This document shows, in pieces, positions 26,848-35,614 of a DNA stretch of 64,000 nucleotides. Below the pieces are notes generated by a model that worked only from the letters and a program-made list of their open reading frames with translations, had not been told where the DNA came from and made no database searches. Source of the stretch: JAVBMU01 sp031552185 (GTDB lineage: Bacteria > Actinomycetota > Actinomycetes > Actinomycetales > Cellulomonadaceae); assembly GCA_031552185.1 (NCBI GenBank), contig JAVBMU010000076.1:1-64000 (forward strand). The letters run 5' to 3'. The position numbers and the translations under genes were made by a program. Position 1 is the first letter of the stretch, and every line of letters begins with the position of its first letter.

Positions 26848-26903
26848 CAGACTCGTCCAGAACCGACAGACTCATCCAGAACCGACAGACTCGTCCTGGA
26901 CGA
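26848..26903. repeat. 19-nt direct repeat CAGACTCGTCCAGAACCGA
   Basis: Two full copies (26848-26866, 26867-26885, one mismatch) and a diverged third copy lie shortly after the NlpC/P60 gene, ahead of repeat element 2. No coding role is apparent. Confidence 0.7.
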
Positions 26904-27000
26904 CAGAAGCTCGAGACTTGGAGCGGCGCCCGCGAGCAACCTCCGGCCCTGGTCGGGCATCTTCTGAGCATGACGACGTTGGACGAGCCGGTGGCCGCCG

Positions 27001-27661
27001 AGCCGTGTTCACCGAACTCGTCTGCCTCGGGTCCGATGCGGTCCGGTCGGGCGGGGGTGGACGCGGGGTGGTGCTTCGCGAGTCAGTACCGTGCGCGGCG
27101 AGTCAGTGCTTGGGCCGGCGAGTCAGTACCGTGTGCGGCGAGTCAGTACCGTGTGCGGCGAGTCAGTACCTGAGCCGCCGAGCAAGTGCCGACACGCCGG
27201 GAAAACGAGCACCGAACAGCCGCGAGGTACTGACTCGACGCACCAGGTACTGACTCGACGCACCAGGTACTGACTCGACGCACCAGGTACTGACTCGACG
27301 CACCAGGTACTGACTCGACGCGCCAGGTACTGACTCGGCGGGCGGGGCACTGGCTCGGTGCGCCGGATGATCGACTGCGAGGGTTCGTGGTCTTGGGCGT
27401 TGAGGCTGCGGCGGGTGGTTCGCCCGGCGGCCGGCGAGGGGTGCTGCCGTGGGGCGCGGGTGACGGTGGCCGCCGCGCGAGATAGAGGTATCGCGAACGA
27501 GATAGAGGCTAAACGTCGCGAATCGGTCGGTCGGGCGTGCGATACCTCTCGTTCGTGGGCCGCACCTCTCGTTCGTTCGCGATATTTCTACCTCGGGCAA
27601 CCAACCACGGCTTCGGCAACCACGGCTTCGGCGCCACGGGTGCCACACCTATCCGCGCGAT
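27001..27661. repeat. composite dispersed repeat, element 2
   Basis: This is the largest copy of the family seen at 14.6 kb. The left flank (27001-27077) matches element 1 from 14596. The A array has five left units GCGAGTCAGTACC... (27078-27177), the conserved core (27185-27222), then seven inverted units of AGGTACTGACTCGACGCACC type (27225-27364), all exactly 20 nt and several identical. About 114 bp of unrelated sequence (27365-27478) follows. The C array has two left units (27480-27519), a core GAATCGGTCGGTCGGGCGTG, and three inverted units (27542-27601). The right flank has two CCACGGCTTCGGC copies and ends CACACCTATC at about 27653. It separates two + strand genes. Confidence 0.85.
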
Positions 27662-27914
27662 CTCTTACCAGCACTGGCCACCCCCGCCGCCGACCCGCTC
27701 GCCAACGCCCGCCGACCCGCTCGCCAACGCCTGGATCGACCAGCCGGGCGCCGCCGGCGCCGGGAGGTCCACGTCTGACGCGACCCGCCGCGCGTCGTCC
27801 GGTCCCAAAATCCGCCCAAGGATGGGTGTGCGCTATGACCGATTGATACGCTGGCGGAGGCCGGTATCCCCGGCTGCGCGTGCTTCTGCGCATGGATCGG
27901 CTCAAGGAGGAGTT

Positions 27915-29555
27915 TTGGATACCCCATATTCGGGCAAGTCCTCCAGGCGGCGCGCGGTTGTCCGCGGCGCCGCGCTCACGTTCGCCGCATCCCTCGTCGT
28001 CGCCTTCGCCGTCGACTCCACCGCCGGCGGTGCGCCCAGTGGCGCGTCGGCCCCGGCGGTCCCGGTCTCCACCACCCCGGCCGCGGCGCCTGCCGCGGGC
28101 CCGGCCGCCGCCGCCGCAAAGCTCGTCCCGAGCGTGAGCGGCCCGATCCGGACGACGTCGACCTCGCACCCCTTCGGCGGCGCCGCCTTCACGCTGCGCC
28201 CCGAGAACCTCAAGAAGTCGGGCTACGTGGAGTACGAGTACTTTGTTTCCGGCGTCTCCAACGTCTACACCTGGACCTCGGCCGGACCCGGCGAGGTCCG
28301 GACCCCGAACGCGCCGTACACCACCCGCATGCTCATCCGAATGCCGGCCAACGCGCGGGACTTCAGCGGCAACGTCTGGATCGAGCCGATGAACCCGTCG
28401 AACCTGTTCGACCTCAACATCGGCTGGGCCATGATGAACCGGCAGATCGTCCGCAACGGCGACATCTGGATCGGCTTCACCTCCAAGCCCGTCGCCATGC
28501 AGACGCTGAAGACCTTCGACCCGGTGCGCTACGCACCGCTGAAGATGGACAACCCGCTGCCGCTGAGCGACCCGGCGAACTGTACGACCGTCCCCTCCGA
28601 CAGCGCCCGGACCACCGAGAACGGACTCGTCTGGGACATGATGACGCAGATCTCCAACCTGGTCCGGAGCAAGTCCGCGAGCAACCCGATCTCGTACGAG
28701 CCGAGGAAGGTCAAGAGCGACCTGAAGGTCTACGGCTTCGGCTACTCCCAGACCGGCGGCTTCATGTACGACTACATCAACGCCATCCAGCCGCTCGTGG
28801 TCGGCGCCACCGGCCGGGCGGCCTATGACGGCTACATCGTCGCCGTCGCCGGCGGCGCCTTCGCGGGCGCCTACCCGCTGAACCAGTGCGAAGCGGCGCC
28901 CCCGGTCAATGACCCGCGCCGGCAGTTCAGCAATGCCGGGACGCCGATCATCCACGTCATGTCCCAGTCCGACTATCTGTCCGGCATCGCGAGCCGGCGC
29001 GGGGACTCCGACTGGCCGAGCGACCGATTCCGCAACTACGAGATGGCCGGCGCCGGACACGCCACGCCGGACGAGTTGTACTACGCCGCGCGGTCCGAGG
29101 ACATCGTCCGGGGCGGCCGAGCGGTGCCGCCGATGAACTGCAACGAGGGCCCACGCAGTCGGTTCCCGAGCCACATCTTCTTCGATGCGTTCGGACGGAA
29201 CCTGGACCGCTGGATCCGCGCCGACGTGCCGCCGCCGCACGGCTCGCCGATCGTCGTCGTCAACGGCGCGCCCGGGCTCGACACCTGGGGCAATGTTCAG
29301 GGCGGCCTGCGCTCCCCGTACCTCGACGTCCCGACGTCGACCTGGAACGGCACCTCGACGGGTGCCTCGTTCTGCTTCATCGCGGGCCACGAGATCCCGT
29401 TCGACTCGGCCACCCTGGCCAAGCTCTACCCGACCCACGCCTTCTACGTGAAGCAGGTCACGAGGAGCGTCAACGAGCTCGTCCAGCAGGACTTCCTGAC
29501 GAAGTACGACGGCAGGGAACTGATTGACGAGGCCCGCGCCATGGCGATCCCGTAG
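27915..29555 (+). CDS. secreted alpha/beta-hydrolase domain protein
   Basis: A 546-residue exported hydrolase of the large actinobacterial alpha/beta hydrolase-domain family. A possible twin-arginine signal (SSRRRAVVRGAALTFAASLV) is followed by an Ala/Pro/Ser linker. The nucleophile elbow is GYSQTGGF (Ser), and a plausible catalytic His is in MAGAGHATPDELYY. Cys pairs suggest disulfides. The TTG at 27915 is chosen because AAGGAGG (27904-27910) is four bases upstream; in-frame ATG at 27822 is possible but lacks such a site. Substrate unknown, esterase-like activity likely. It ends six bases before a B-type repeat hairpin. Confidence 0.75.
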   Translation: MDTPYSGKSSRRRAVVRGAALTFAASLVVAFAVDSTAGGAPSGASAPAVPVSTTPAAAPAAGPAAAAAKLVPSVSGPIRTTSTSHPFGGAAFTLRPENLKKSGYVEYEYFVSGVSNVYTWTSAGPGEVRTPNAPYTTRMLIRMPANARDFSGNVWIEPMNPSNLFDLNIGWAMMNRQIVRNGDIWIGFTSKPVAMQTLKTFDPVRYAPLKMDNPLPLSDPANCTTVPSDSARTTENGLVWDMMTQISNLVRSKSASNPISYEPRKVKSDLKVYGFGYSQTGGFMYDYINAIQPLVVGATGRAAYDGYIVAVAGGAFAGAYPLNQCEAAPPVNDPRRQFSNAGTPIIHVMSQSDYLSGIASRRGDSDWPSDRFRNYEMAGAGHATPDELYYAARSEDIVRGGRAVPPMNCNEGPRSRFPSHIFFDAFGRNLDRWIRADVPPPHGSPIVVVNGAPGLDTWGNVQGGLRSPYLDVPTSTWNGTSTGASFCFIAGHEIPFDSATLAKLYPTHAFYVKQVTRSVNELVQQDFLTKYDGRELIDEARAMAIP

Positions 29556-29560
29556 GCCCA

Positions 29561-29646
29561 GCCCGAGGTAGATCCGTGCAGGCCGAGGTAGATCCGTGCC
29601 GGCGCCCCGGAGCAGTGCCGGCGACCGCACGGATCTACCTCGGCCG
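29561..29646. repeat. B-type 20-nt inverted repeat element, copy 2, likely terminator
   Basis: Two left units (29561-29580, 29581-29600) of CCGAGGTAGATCCGTGC and one inverted unit. GGCCGAGGTAGATCCGTGC (29581-29599) pairs perfectly over 19 bp with 29627-29645, enclosing a 27-nt core. It lies between convergent genes, six bases after one stop and 22 before the other, so it should terminate transcription from both sides. Confidence 0.8.
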
Positions 29647-29668
29647 CCTCAGTTCTCCTCGGCGGAGG

Positions 29669-30064
29669 CTAGCTTTCCTCGGCGGCCGGGCGGGCGCCCG
29701 CGTCGGCGCCGCCGTCGACCAGACCGGTGAGGGTGTAGCCCCCCACCTCGGTCCACTCCAACGGCATGCCTCCCAGCGTGACGGTCCAGACGGCGTCGGG
29801 CAGGGAGCGACGCACGGTGGTCAGGGCACCGCACCAGGCGCCGACGGCGGACTGGAGGTCCGCCAGGTCCATCGGAAGGCGGGCCGAACCCTCGGCGACG
29901 ACGTCCGGCCGCTCGACGTCGAGGATGCCGAGGTCGAACATCATCGGCTCGCCCGCCGCGGGCAACGCGTCCGAAGCCTGCCTCGCACGCTGTTCGAGTT
30001 CCGCTCGCTCGGCCGGCCGCAGCGGCGTCGAGCGGCGGGCCGTGAAATGGAGGACGAGGCCCAT
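29669..30064 (-). CDS. hypothetical protein
   Basis: A 131-residue cytoplasmic protein without recognised domain. It starts MGLVLHFTARRSTPLRPAERAELEQRARQ, with a basic helix, a middle strand-rich part (MMFDLGILDVERPDVVAEGSARLP) and a C-terminal half with TVTLGGMPLEWTEVGGYTLTG. Composition and GC3 are normal for the genome, supporting a real gene. The last 15 residues (Ala/Glu/Gly-rich) look disordered. Single gene convergent with the hydrolase. Confidence 0.6.
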   Translation of the reverse strand: MGLVLHFTARRSTPLRPAERAELEQRARQASDALPAAGEPMMFDLGILDVERPDVVAEGSARLPMDLADLQSAVGAWCGALTTVRRSLPDAVWTVTLGGMPLEWTEVGGYTLTGLVDGGADAGARPAAEES

Positions 30065-30198
30065 GCGCTCATGCTAGGCACCCCACCTCCCCTTTCCCGA
30101 CCTGCGATGCGGACCACGCGAACTGTCCGGACGGGGAAGGTCACGCGAACTCGTTCGAGATCCGGTGGAAACGGCCTAGAGATGTCACGATTTCCCGT

Positions 30199-31113
30199 TC
30201 AGTAGCCGGCGGCCAGGTCGACGACGCCGACGAACGGCCCGTCGCCGGCGAACGCCCGGGCGTTGACGACGATCCGCCGCGTGAGCAACGGCCAGGTCAT
30301 CTCCCAGGTGTCGGCGGAGTGCGGCGTGATCAGCGCGCGCGGTTGCGTCCACAGCGGGTGCCCGTCGGGTAGGGGCTCGGGGTCCGTCACGTCCAGTGCC
30401 GCGGCGCCGATGGTGCCCGCCTCGAGCGCCGCAACCAACGCATCCGTATCCACGAGCGACCCTCGCGCCACGTTCACCAGCACCGCGTCGGGACGCATGG
30501 CGGCCAGTTCGGCGGCTCCGATGAGCCGCCAGGTCCCGGCCGTCGCCGCGGCCGAGATGACCACGACGTCGGCCCCGGGCAATTCGTCCAGCAGGGCCCC
30601 CGGACCAACCGTTCGCACGGCGCCGGAGACCGGCGCCGCCGTGCGCCGAACGGCCACGACCTCGACGCCGAACGGTTCCAGCAGCCGGATCAACGACCGG
30701 CCGATGCCGCCCGCACCGACGATCACCACCCGCAGCCCGAACAGCGACGTGCCCCTCGCCTCCCCCCACGTCCGCGCTCGGGCGTATGCGGGCAGGTGCC
30801 GCAGGCAGGCCAGCGTCAGCAGCAGCGCGTGCTCGGCCACCGGGTCGGCGTACGCCCCCTTGGCACAGGTCCAGGTGATCTCGGGGGTCAGAATCCCGGC
30901 CCGAACGAACGGCTCCACGCCCGCCAACGGCAGTTGGACCCACTGCAGCTTTGGACCGGTGGCCAGGGCCGCGGCCAGGGCCGCGGCATCGTCATGCCCG
31001 AGCCACACCATGGCCTCGGTTTCCTCGTCCAGGTGGGTCAGGGTCAGCCCCGCGCGGCGCAGATCGTCAAGAAGGGCCGACGGCGGATCGGGCAGCACGG
31101 CGATCGAGGTCAC
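30199..31113 (-). CDS. D-2-hydroxyacid dehydrogenase, NAD-binding
   Basis: A 304-residue NAD(P)-dependent reductase of 2-keto acids (glyoxylate/hydroxypyruvate reductase-like). The dinucleotide motif is GAGGIGRSL, the catalytic triad is Arg in VNVARGSLVD, Glu in DVTDPEPLPDGHPLW, and His in ITPHSA. The Asp/Ala-rich N-terminal half is the substrate domain. The GTG at 31113 has only weak ribosome binding sequence (GGCAAG). It diverges from the SDR gene at 31219 over a 105-bp shared promoter region. Confidence 0.9.
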   Translation of the reverse strand: MTSIAVLPDPPSALLDDLRRAGLTLTHLDEETEAMVWLGHDDAAALAAALATGPKLQWVQLPLAGVEPFVRAGILTPEITWTCAKGAYADPVAEHALLLTLACLRHLPAYARARTWGEARGTSLFGLRVVIVGAGGIGRSLIRLLEPFGVEVVAVRRTAAPVSGAVRTVGPGALLDELPGADVVVISAAATAGTWRLIGAAELAAMRPDAVLVNVARGSLVDTDALVAALEAGTIGAAALDVTDPEPLPDGHPLWTQPRALITPHSADTWEMTWPLLTRRIVVNARAFAGDGPFVGVVDLAAGY

Positions 31114-31218
31114 CTTGCCATTGTGCCCGCGCCCGGGTCAGTAGGCCCGGCCGGGCCGGCCGGCCGCCTCGCGGTGTACGGTGCGAACAGGCCGAACGGG
31201 ACCGATCGAGGAGGGGTC

Positions 31219-32052
31219 ATGGACGTCGTCGTCATCATCGGGATCGGCGGGATGGGCGAGGCGATCGCCCGCCGCCAAGGACCGGGGCGAAAGCTTCTGG
31301 TCGCGGATTTCGACGCGGCGACACTCGCCCGCGTGGCCGATGCCCTCACCGGCGACGGATACGACGTCGAGAGCCGGCGGGTCGACGTCGGCTCGCCCGA
31401 GTCCGTGGCCGAACTGGCCCGCGCGGCGGCGGCGCTCGGGCCGGTCACGCAGGTTGTGCACACGGCCGGCCTGTCCCCCACCCAGGCGTCGGCCGAGGCG
31501 ATCCTGCGCGTAGACCTGCTCGGCACCGCCTACGTTCTGAAGGAATTCGGCGCGGTGATCCACCCGGGCGGGGCCGCCGTCGTCATCGCGAGCATGGCCG
31601 GCACCATGGCCATTGGCCGGCTGCCCGCCGAGCTCGAGACTGCGCTGGCCACGACGCCCGCGGATGCGTTGGGCGACCTGCCGTTCCTGCAAAGCGATGC
31701 GGTGGCCGATCCCGGCGCGGCGTACTCGGTCGCAAAGCGGGCCAACCAGGTGCGCGTCCAGACCGCGAGCCTGGCGTGGGGCGCGCGGGAGGCGCGAGTG
31801 AACAGTGTCAGCCCCGGCGTGATCGCCACCCCGATGGGCCGCGAAGAGCTGGCCGGGGAGTCCGGCGCCGGGATGCGCGCCATGATCGACGCCTCCGGCA
31901 CGGGTCGGGCCGGGACGCCCGCAGACATCGCCGCCGCCACGGCCTTCCTGCTGTCCCCCGAGGCGTCCTTCATCACGGGCACGGACCTGTTGGTCGACGG
32001 CGGCGTGGTCGCCGCCGTCCGATCGGGGGCACTGCACCTGCCGGGGGCGTAG
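31219..32052 (+). CDS. short-chain dehydrogenase/reductase
   Basis: A 277-residue SDR with a variant cofactor loop GIGGMGEAIAR in place of TGxxxGxG, the active-site tyrosine and lysine in YSVAKRA, and the PG loop SPGVIATPMGREEL. The C-terminal GTDLLVDGGVV is typical of the classical family. The ATG follows GAGGAGGGG. A longer open frame upstream is a shadow of the divergent gene. Substrate unknown. Confidence 0.9.
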   Translation: MDVVVIIGIGGMGEAIARRQGPGRKLLVADFDAATLARVADALTGDGYDVESRRVDVGSPESVAELARAAAALGPVTQVVHTAGLSPTQASAEAILRVDLLGTAYVLKEFGAVIHPGGAAVVIASMAGTMAIGRLPAELETALATTPADALGDLPFLQSDAVADPGAAYSVAKRANQVRVQTASLAWGAREARVNSVSPGVIATPMGREELAGESGAGMRAMIDASGTGRAGTPADIAAATAFLLSPEASFITGTDLLVDGGVVAAVRSGALHLPGA

Positions 32053-32135
32053 TCCGGCCCGGGTCGGGCCAACCCGACCTCGACTCGGGGGACACCCGGG
32101 TACGCGGCCGACGCGCCCGCCGATACCTTCGTGCC

Positions 32136-33581
32136 ATGAACCCCAGCGAGCGCCTCCCGGCGTCGAGCGAGCGCCTCCCGGCGTCGAGCGAGCGCCTCCC
32201 GGCGTCGGCCGAGCGCCTCCCGGCGTCGAGCGAGCGCCTCCCGGCGTCGAGCGAGCGCCTCCCGGCGTCGGCCGAGGCCGACCTGCGCGCCGTCGCGCCA
32301 GCCTGGACGGGCGCCCGGGCGGCAGTGCGGGCGCCCATCGACCCGGCGACCTGGCGGGCCGTGGCCCAGGCCGGGATCGCCGTGCTGTTCCTGACCACAC
32401 TCGGTGCGCTCGTGGTGTCCTTCATTCCGTTGGCCGCCGCGCTGATCGTGCTCGTCATCGGGCTGCCGCTGCTCACCTGGGTATTGGTCGCCGTCGGGGG
32501 CCTGGCGACGGCCGAGCGGGCGCGGCTGAACGCCCAGCTCCTGGTCACGATCCCGACGCCGGTCTTCCGAGGCGACGTCCGGTCCGGCCGGCACTGGTGG
32601 CTCGGGTCCGCCGCGGTGCTGGGCGATCCGCGCCGCTGGGCACAGGCGGCGTACTTCGCCCTGACCATGCTGCTGTCCGCGGTGGAATTGGTCGCCGTCG
32701 GCGCGCTGCTTGGCGGGCCGATCGGGTTGCTGATCATGCCGTTGTTCGCGCACGGCGGGCGGGCCGGTGCGACCAGCGTGACGGATGCGCTGATCACGCG
32801 GCCGTGGTGGCTGTGGCCCGGGCTCGCCCTGGGGCTGGTCCTGATCTGGGTCGGACCGCTCCTCGTGCAGGGCCTGACCTTCTGGCACGTTCGCCTCGCC
32901 CGCGTGCTCCTCGGCCCGTCGGCCGGGCAGGAGACGACCGAGCAGCTCGTGCGGCGGGTGGACGCGCTGCGCGTAACCCGGGCGGAGGCGGTCGACGCGG
33001 CCGACGCCGAACGGCGCCGGATCGAGCGAGATCTGCACGACGGCGCCCAGCAGCGCCTGGTCGCCCTCGGGGTCGAGCTGGGCATGGCCCGGCGGGCGGC
33101 GGGCCACGACCCGGAGCAGGCCGCCGGCGCGCTCGAGCACGCCCACGAGGAGGTCAAAGAGGTCCTCGCGGAGTTGCGTGACCTGGTCCGGGGCATCCAC
33201 CCGGCGGTCCTCACGGACCGCGGGCTGGACGCCGCCCTGGCCGGCCTCGCCGCGCGCTGTCCGGTCCCGGTGGCCGTCACCGTGACCGATCCCGACGCCG
33301 TCGCGCGCCTGCCGCAGGCCACCCAGGCGGCCGCCTACTTCTGTGCCGCGGAGGCGCTGACCAACGTCGCCCGCCATGCCGGGGCGAGCAGCGCCGGGCT
33401 TACGTTGGCCGCGGAGCCGGCCCGCCTCATCCTGACCGTGTCCGACGACGGCCGGGGCGGCGCCGCATCCACGCCGGGCGGCGGGCTGGCCGGCCTTCAG
33501 GCCCGCGTGAGCGCGCTGGACGGAACCCTGACGATCGACTCCCCCGTCGGCGTCGGGACGACGGTCACGGTGGTGATCTGA
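32136..33581 (+). CDS. NarL/DesK-type sensor histidine kinase with N-terminal heptapeptide repeats
   Basis: A 481-residue membrane sensor kinase. Residues 4-45 are six near-perfect SERLPAS repeats. Then comes a sensor membrane region with four helices (IAVLFLTTLGALVVSFI onwards, two pairs separated by a loop). The dimerisation/phosphoacceptor helix has His301 in ERDLHDGAQQRL (HisKA_3), and a HATPase_c domain has DDGRGG and GGGLAGLQARV. It phosphorylates the response regulator encoded next, sharing the TGATG stop/start. First of a three-gene operon ending in an adhesin-like protein gene. Confidence 0.92.
   Translation: MNPSERLPASSERLPASSERLPASAERLPASSERLPASSERLPASAEADLRAVAPAWTGARAAVRAPIDPATWRAVAQAGIAVLFLTTLGALVVSFIPLAAALIVLVIGLPLLTWVLVAVGGLATAERARLNAQLLVTIPTPVFRGDVRSGRHWWLGSAAVLGDPRRWAQAAYFALTMLLSAVELVAVGALLGGPIGLLIMPLFAHGGRAGATSVTDALITRPWWLWPGLALGLVLIWVGPLLVQGLTFWHVRLARVLLGPSAGQETTEQLVRRVDALRVTRAEAVDAADAERRRIERDLHDGAQQRLVALGVELGMARRAAGHDPEQAAGALEHAHEEVKEVLAELRDLVRGIHPAVLTDRGLDAALAGLAARCPVPVAVTVTDPDAVARLPQATQAAAYFCAAEALTNVARHAGASSAGLTLAAEPARLILTVSDDGRGGAASTPGGGLAGLQARVSALDGTLTIDSPVGVGTTVTVVI
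32145..32270 (+). repeat. 21-nt coding VNTR in the kinase gene, six copies
   Basis: Six consecutive 21-nt units (AGCGAGCGCCTCCCGGCGTC plus G) encode SERLPAS; the fourth starts with Ala. Identity between units at silent sites implies recent expansion, and the copy number probably varies between strains. Confidence 0.9.
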
Positions 33582-34240
33582 TGCGCCTGATCCTCGCCGA
33601 AGACTCGGTTCTGCTCGCCGCGGGGCTCGAGCGGCTCCTGCAGGCGGAGGGCCACGAAACCGTCGTCGTCGGCACCGCCGAAGCCCTGGTTGACCTGCTG
33701 CCCCCGGGCGGCCCCCTGCCGGACCTGGTGCTGACCGACGTGCGGATGCCGCCGTCCTTCACCGACGAGGGCCTGCGTGCCGCCGTGTATCTGCGCCGGA
33801 TCCACCCCACCTTGCCGATCCTCGTGTTGTCCCAGTACGTCGAGCGGACCTATGCCACCGAACTGTTCGCCGGCAACGCCCGCGGGCTCGGGTACGTCCT
33901 GAAAGACCGGGTGGCCGACGTCGATGAGTTTCTCGACGCCGTTGAGCGGGTCCGCTCCGGGGGGACGGTGATCGACCCCGAGGTGGTGGCGCAGCTACTC
34001 GCGCGGGCCGCGCGGCCGGTGACCGACCCGTTGTCGGACCGCGAGCGCGACGTGCTCGCGTTGATGGCCGAGGGCCGCTCCAATCGGGCCATCGCGGACC
34101 GCCTGTTCATCGGCGTCGCCGGGGTGGAAAAGCACGTGACCAACATCTTCCTCAAGCTGCACCTCGCCCCCGCCGCCGACGACCACCGCCGCGTGCTCGC
34201 CGTGCTGCGCTACCTCGAATCGGGAGCCCAGGGATCATGA
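33581..34240 (+). CDS. NarL/LuxR-family response regulator
   Basis: A 219-residue regulator. The receiver domain has the acidic pair in LILAEDS, phosphoacceptor Asp53 in VLTDVRMP, and Lys in LKDRVAD. The C-terminal LuxR helix-turn-helix reads LSDRERDVLALMAEGRSNRAIADRL followed by VEKHVTNIFLKL. It pairs with the kinase just upstream (one-base TGATG overlap) and overlaps the downstream gene by ATGA, which is therefore likely both co-transcribed and part of the output. Confidence 0.94.
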   Translation: MRLILAEDSVLLAAGLERLLQAEGHETVVVGTAEALVDLLPPGGPLPDLVLTDVRMPPSFTDEGLRAAVYLRRIHPTLPILVLSQYVERTYATELFAGNARGLGYVLKDRVADVDEFLDAVERVRSGGTVIDPEVVAQLLARAARPVTDPLSDRERDVLALMAEGRSNRAIADRLFIGVAGVEKHVTNIFLKLHLAPAADDHRRVLAVLRYLESGAQGS

Positions 34241-35082
34241 GAACCGCCGGCAAAGCGCTGTTGCCGCTCGGCCTGCTGATCGGGATGGCGGGCATGGCGA
34301 CCGGGGCGCTCACCGTCGTCGACGTCGCGAATTACCGGACGGTCCATCTTCCGGCGCGGGAGTTCGCCGACGTGCGCGCGCTGGACGTGCGTGGGATCGG
34401 CGACGTCGTGATCACGGCGGGGCCGGGGTCCGGCGGCGAAGGAGCCGTCGCCCGGGTGTCGTTCGTCGAGACCGGGGGACGCACGCTGGCCTCGTCGTCG
34501 GCGAGCGTCGACGCCTCGGGCACCCTGCGCGCCCGGCAGAACTGCCCGGTGTCGATCATCTCCAACGGGTCGCTGACGTGCGGCGGCCGGATCCAGATCA
34601 CCGTGCCGGAGCAGCTCGACGTCGCGATCCGCACCTCGGGCGGGTCCGTCCGGGTGAAGGGAAAGGTCGGTGACCTGTCGATCCGGTCCGGCGGGGGCGA
34701 CGTGGCGGTCGACTCGGCCGCCGGCACCGTCAAGATCGACGCGGGATTCGGCCGGATCAACGTCACGGACGCCACCGGTGCGGTCACGGCCCACTCCGGG
34801 TTGGGCGACGTCACGGTCACCGGGATCCGCGGCGACGTTACCGCCACCTCCGAGTCCGGCCGGGTCATCGCGAACGGATCCGGCGACGTCGTCGCCACCA
34901 GCGACCTCGGCGACGTGACCGTGATCGCCTGGTCGTCGGCACCCGTGGCACTGACCATCGAGACCGATCTGGGCCGGGCGAGCACCAAGGCCCCGACCGA
35001 CCCTACCGCGCGGACGAAAGTCACGGTCCGGTCCGGCAGCGGGAACGTCGCCTACGCCGCGCCCGCGGCGGCCGGCCGGTAG
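34237..35082 (+). CDS. exported DUF4097-like beta-helix protein
   Basis: A 281-residue protein with an N-terminal signal anchor (ALLPLGLLIGMAGMATGALTVV) and a right-handed repeat region in which short strands of the form VTVTGIRGDVTATSESGRV recur every 18-20 residues. This is the DUF4097/adhesin-like repeat frequently encoded beside two-component systems. It may sense or respond to envelope stress. The ATG overlaps the regulator gene stop (ATGA). Confidence 0.78.
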   Translation: MRTAGKALLPLGLLIGMAGMATGALTVVDVANYRTVHLPAREFADVRALDVRGIGDVVITAGPGSGGEGAVARVSFVETGGRTLASSSASVDASGTLRARQNCPVSIISNGSLTCGGRIQITVPEQLDVAIRTSGGSVRVKGKVGDLSIRSGGGDVAVDSAAGTVKIDAGFGRINVTDATGAVTAHSGLGDVTVTGIRGDVTATSESGRVIANGSGDVVATSDLGDVTVIAWSSAPVALTIETDLGRASTKAPTDPTARTKVTVRSGSGNVAYAAPAAAGR

Positions 35083-35182
35083 GGGCGGCGCAGGGGCGGA
35101 CTGCGCCTGGGGATTCCCTCGGTCCCGGGGCGCTGCGCGTGGGCGTCCTGAGGTTCAGCCGATTCCGGGTAGCATGCCCGGT

Positions 35183-35614
35183 ATGAGAAGGTCAACTTGG
35201 GCGTGGCTGATTGCGTTTTGTCTTTCGGTCGGGTGGCTCGTGTTGTCCCCGCCGACGGTTCGGGCAGACGTACTCGACGAAACCCTGACCTGCGCGCCGA
35301 TCGGGTGGGGCGTCGGTATCCGAGAGCTCGACAACATGAGTCTCGAAGCCGCCGGACGCCGGGACGCTGCGCTGGGCGAAATGGCAAGCGAAGAGAGCCG
35401 AAGGACGAAGTTGGCGGACTTCAAGGATTCGGTGCGGACCACCTGCCAGGACGCCCGCCAAGCCCGCCAAACCACCCTCATGGTCTTGCTGTCGAGCGCC
35501 GTGCTCGCCGTCCTGCTGCGCACCATGTTTGTCGTGCGGTCGACGCTCGCGCCGTCCCGCCGTGAGGATCCCGCGGCTTCAGACCAGGAGGCATGCCGTG
35601 CCGAGCTACCGTGA
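35183..35614 (+). CDS. small membrane/secreted protein of duplicated cassette, copy 1
   Basis: A 143-residue protein with an N-terminal hydrophobic segment (STWAWLIAFCLSVGWLVLSPP), an extracytoplasmic loop of about 75 residues with two conserved cysteines (TCAPIGWG and TTCQDARQAR), and a second helix (LMVLLSSAVLAVLLRTMFVV). It is clearly homologous along its length to the protein at 38007-38438, which is also 143 residues. An ATG nine bases earlier exists in both copies. TAGCAT at 35170 would place transcription start at or near 35183, a leaderless mRNA. It overlaps the next gene by 17 bases in both copies. Function unknown. Confidence 0.7.
   Translation: MRRSTWAWLIAFCLSVGWLVLSPPTVRADVLDETLTCAPIGWGVGIRELDNMSLEAAGRRDAALGEMASEESRRTKLADFKDSVRTTCQDARQARQTTLMVLLSSAVLAVLLRTMFVVRSTLAPSRREDPAASDQEACRAELP

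Larger units (their letters stand above)
26747..27914. other. 1.17-kb intergenic region dominated by repeats
   Basis: Apart from the 19-nt direct repeats and repeat element 2, the only other feature is the last 250 bases, which lead to the strong ribosome binding site AAGGAGG (27904-27910). Within 27662-27900 a CCGACCCGCTCGCCAACGC direct repeat (two copies about 27690-27730) is visible. Open frames crossing the region are products of the repeats. Confidence 0.6.

Noticed and set aside
27078..27364. CRISPR array
   Set aside because: Units are contiguous without spacers, are in opposite orientation on the two sides of a core, and no cas genes are present.
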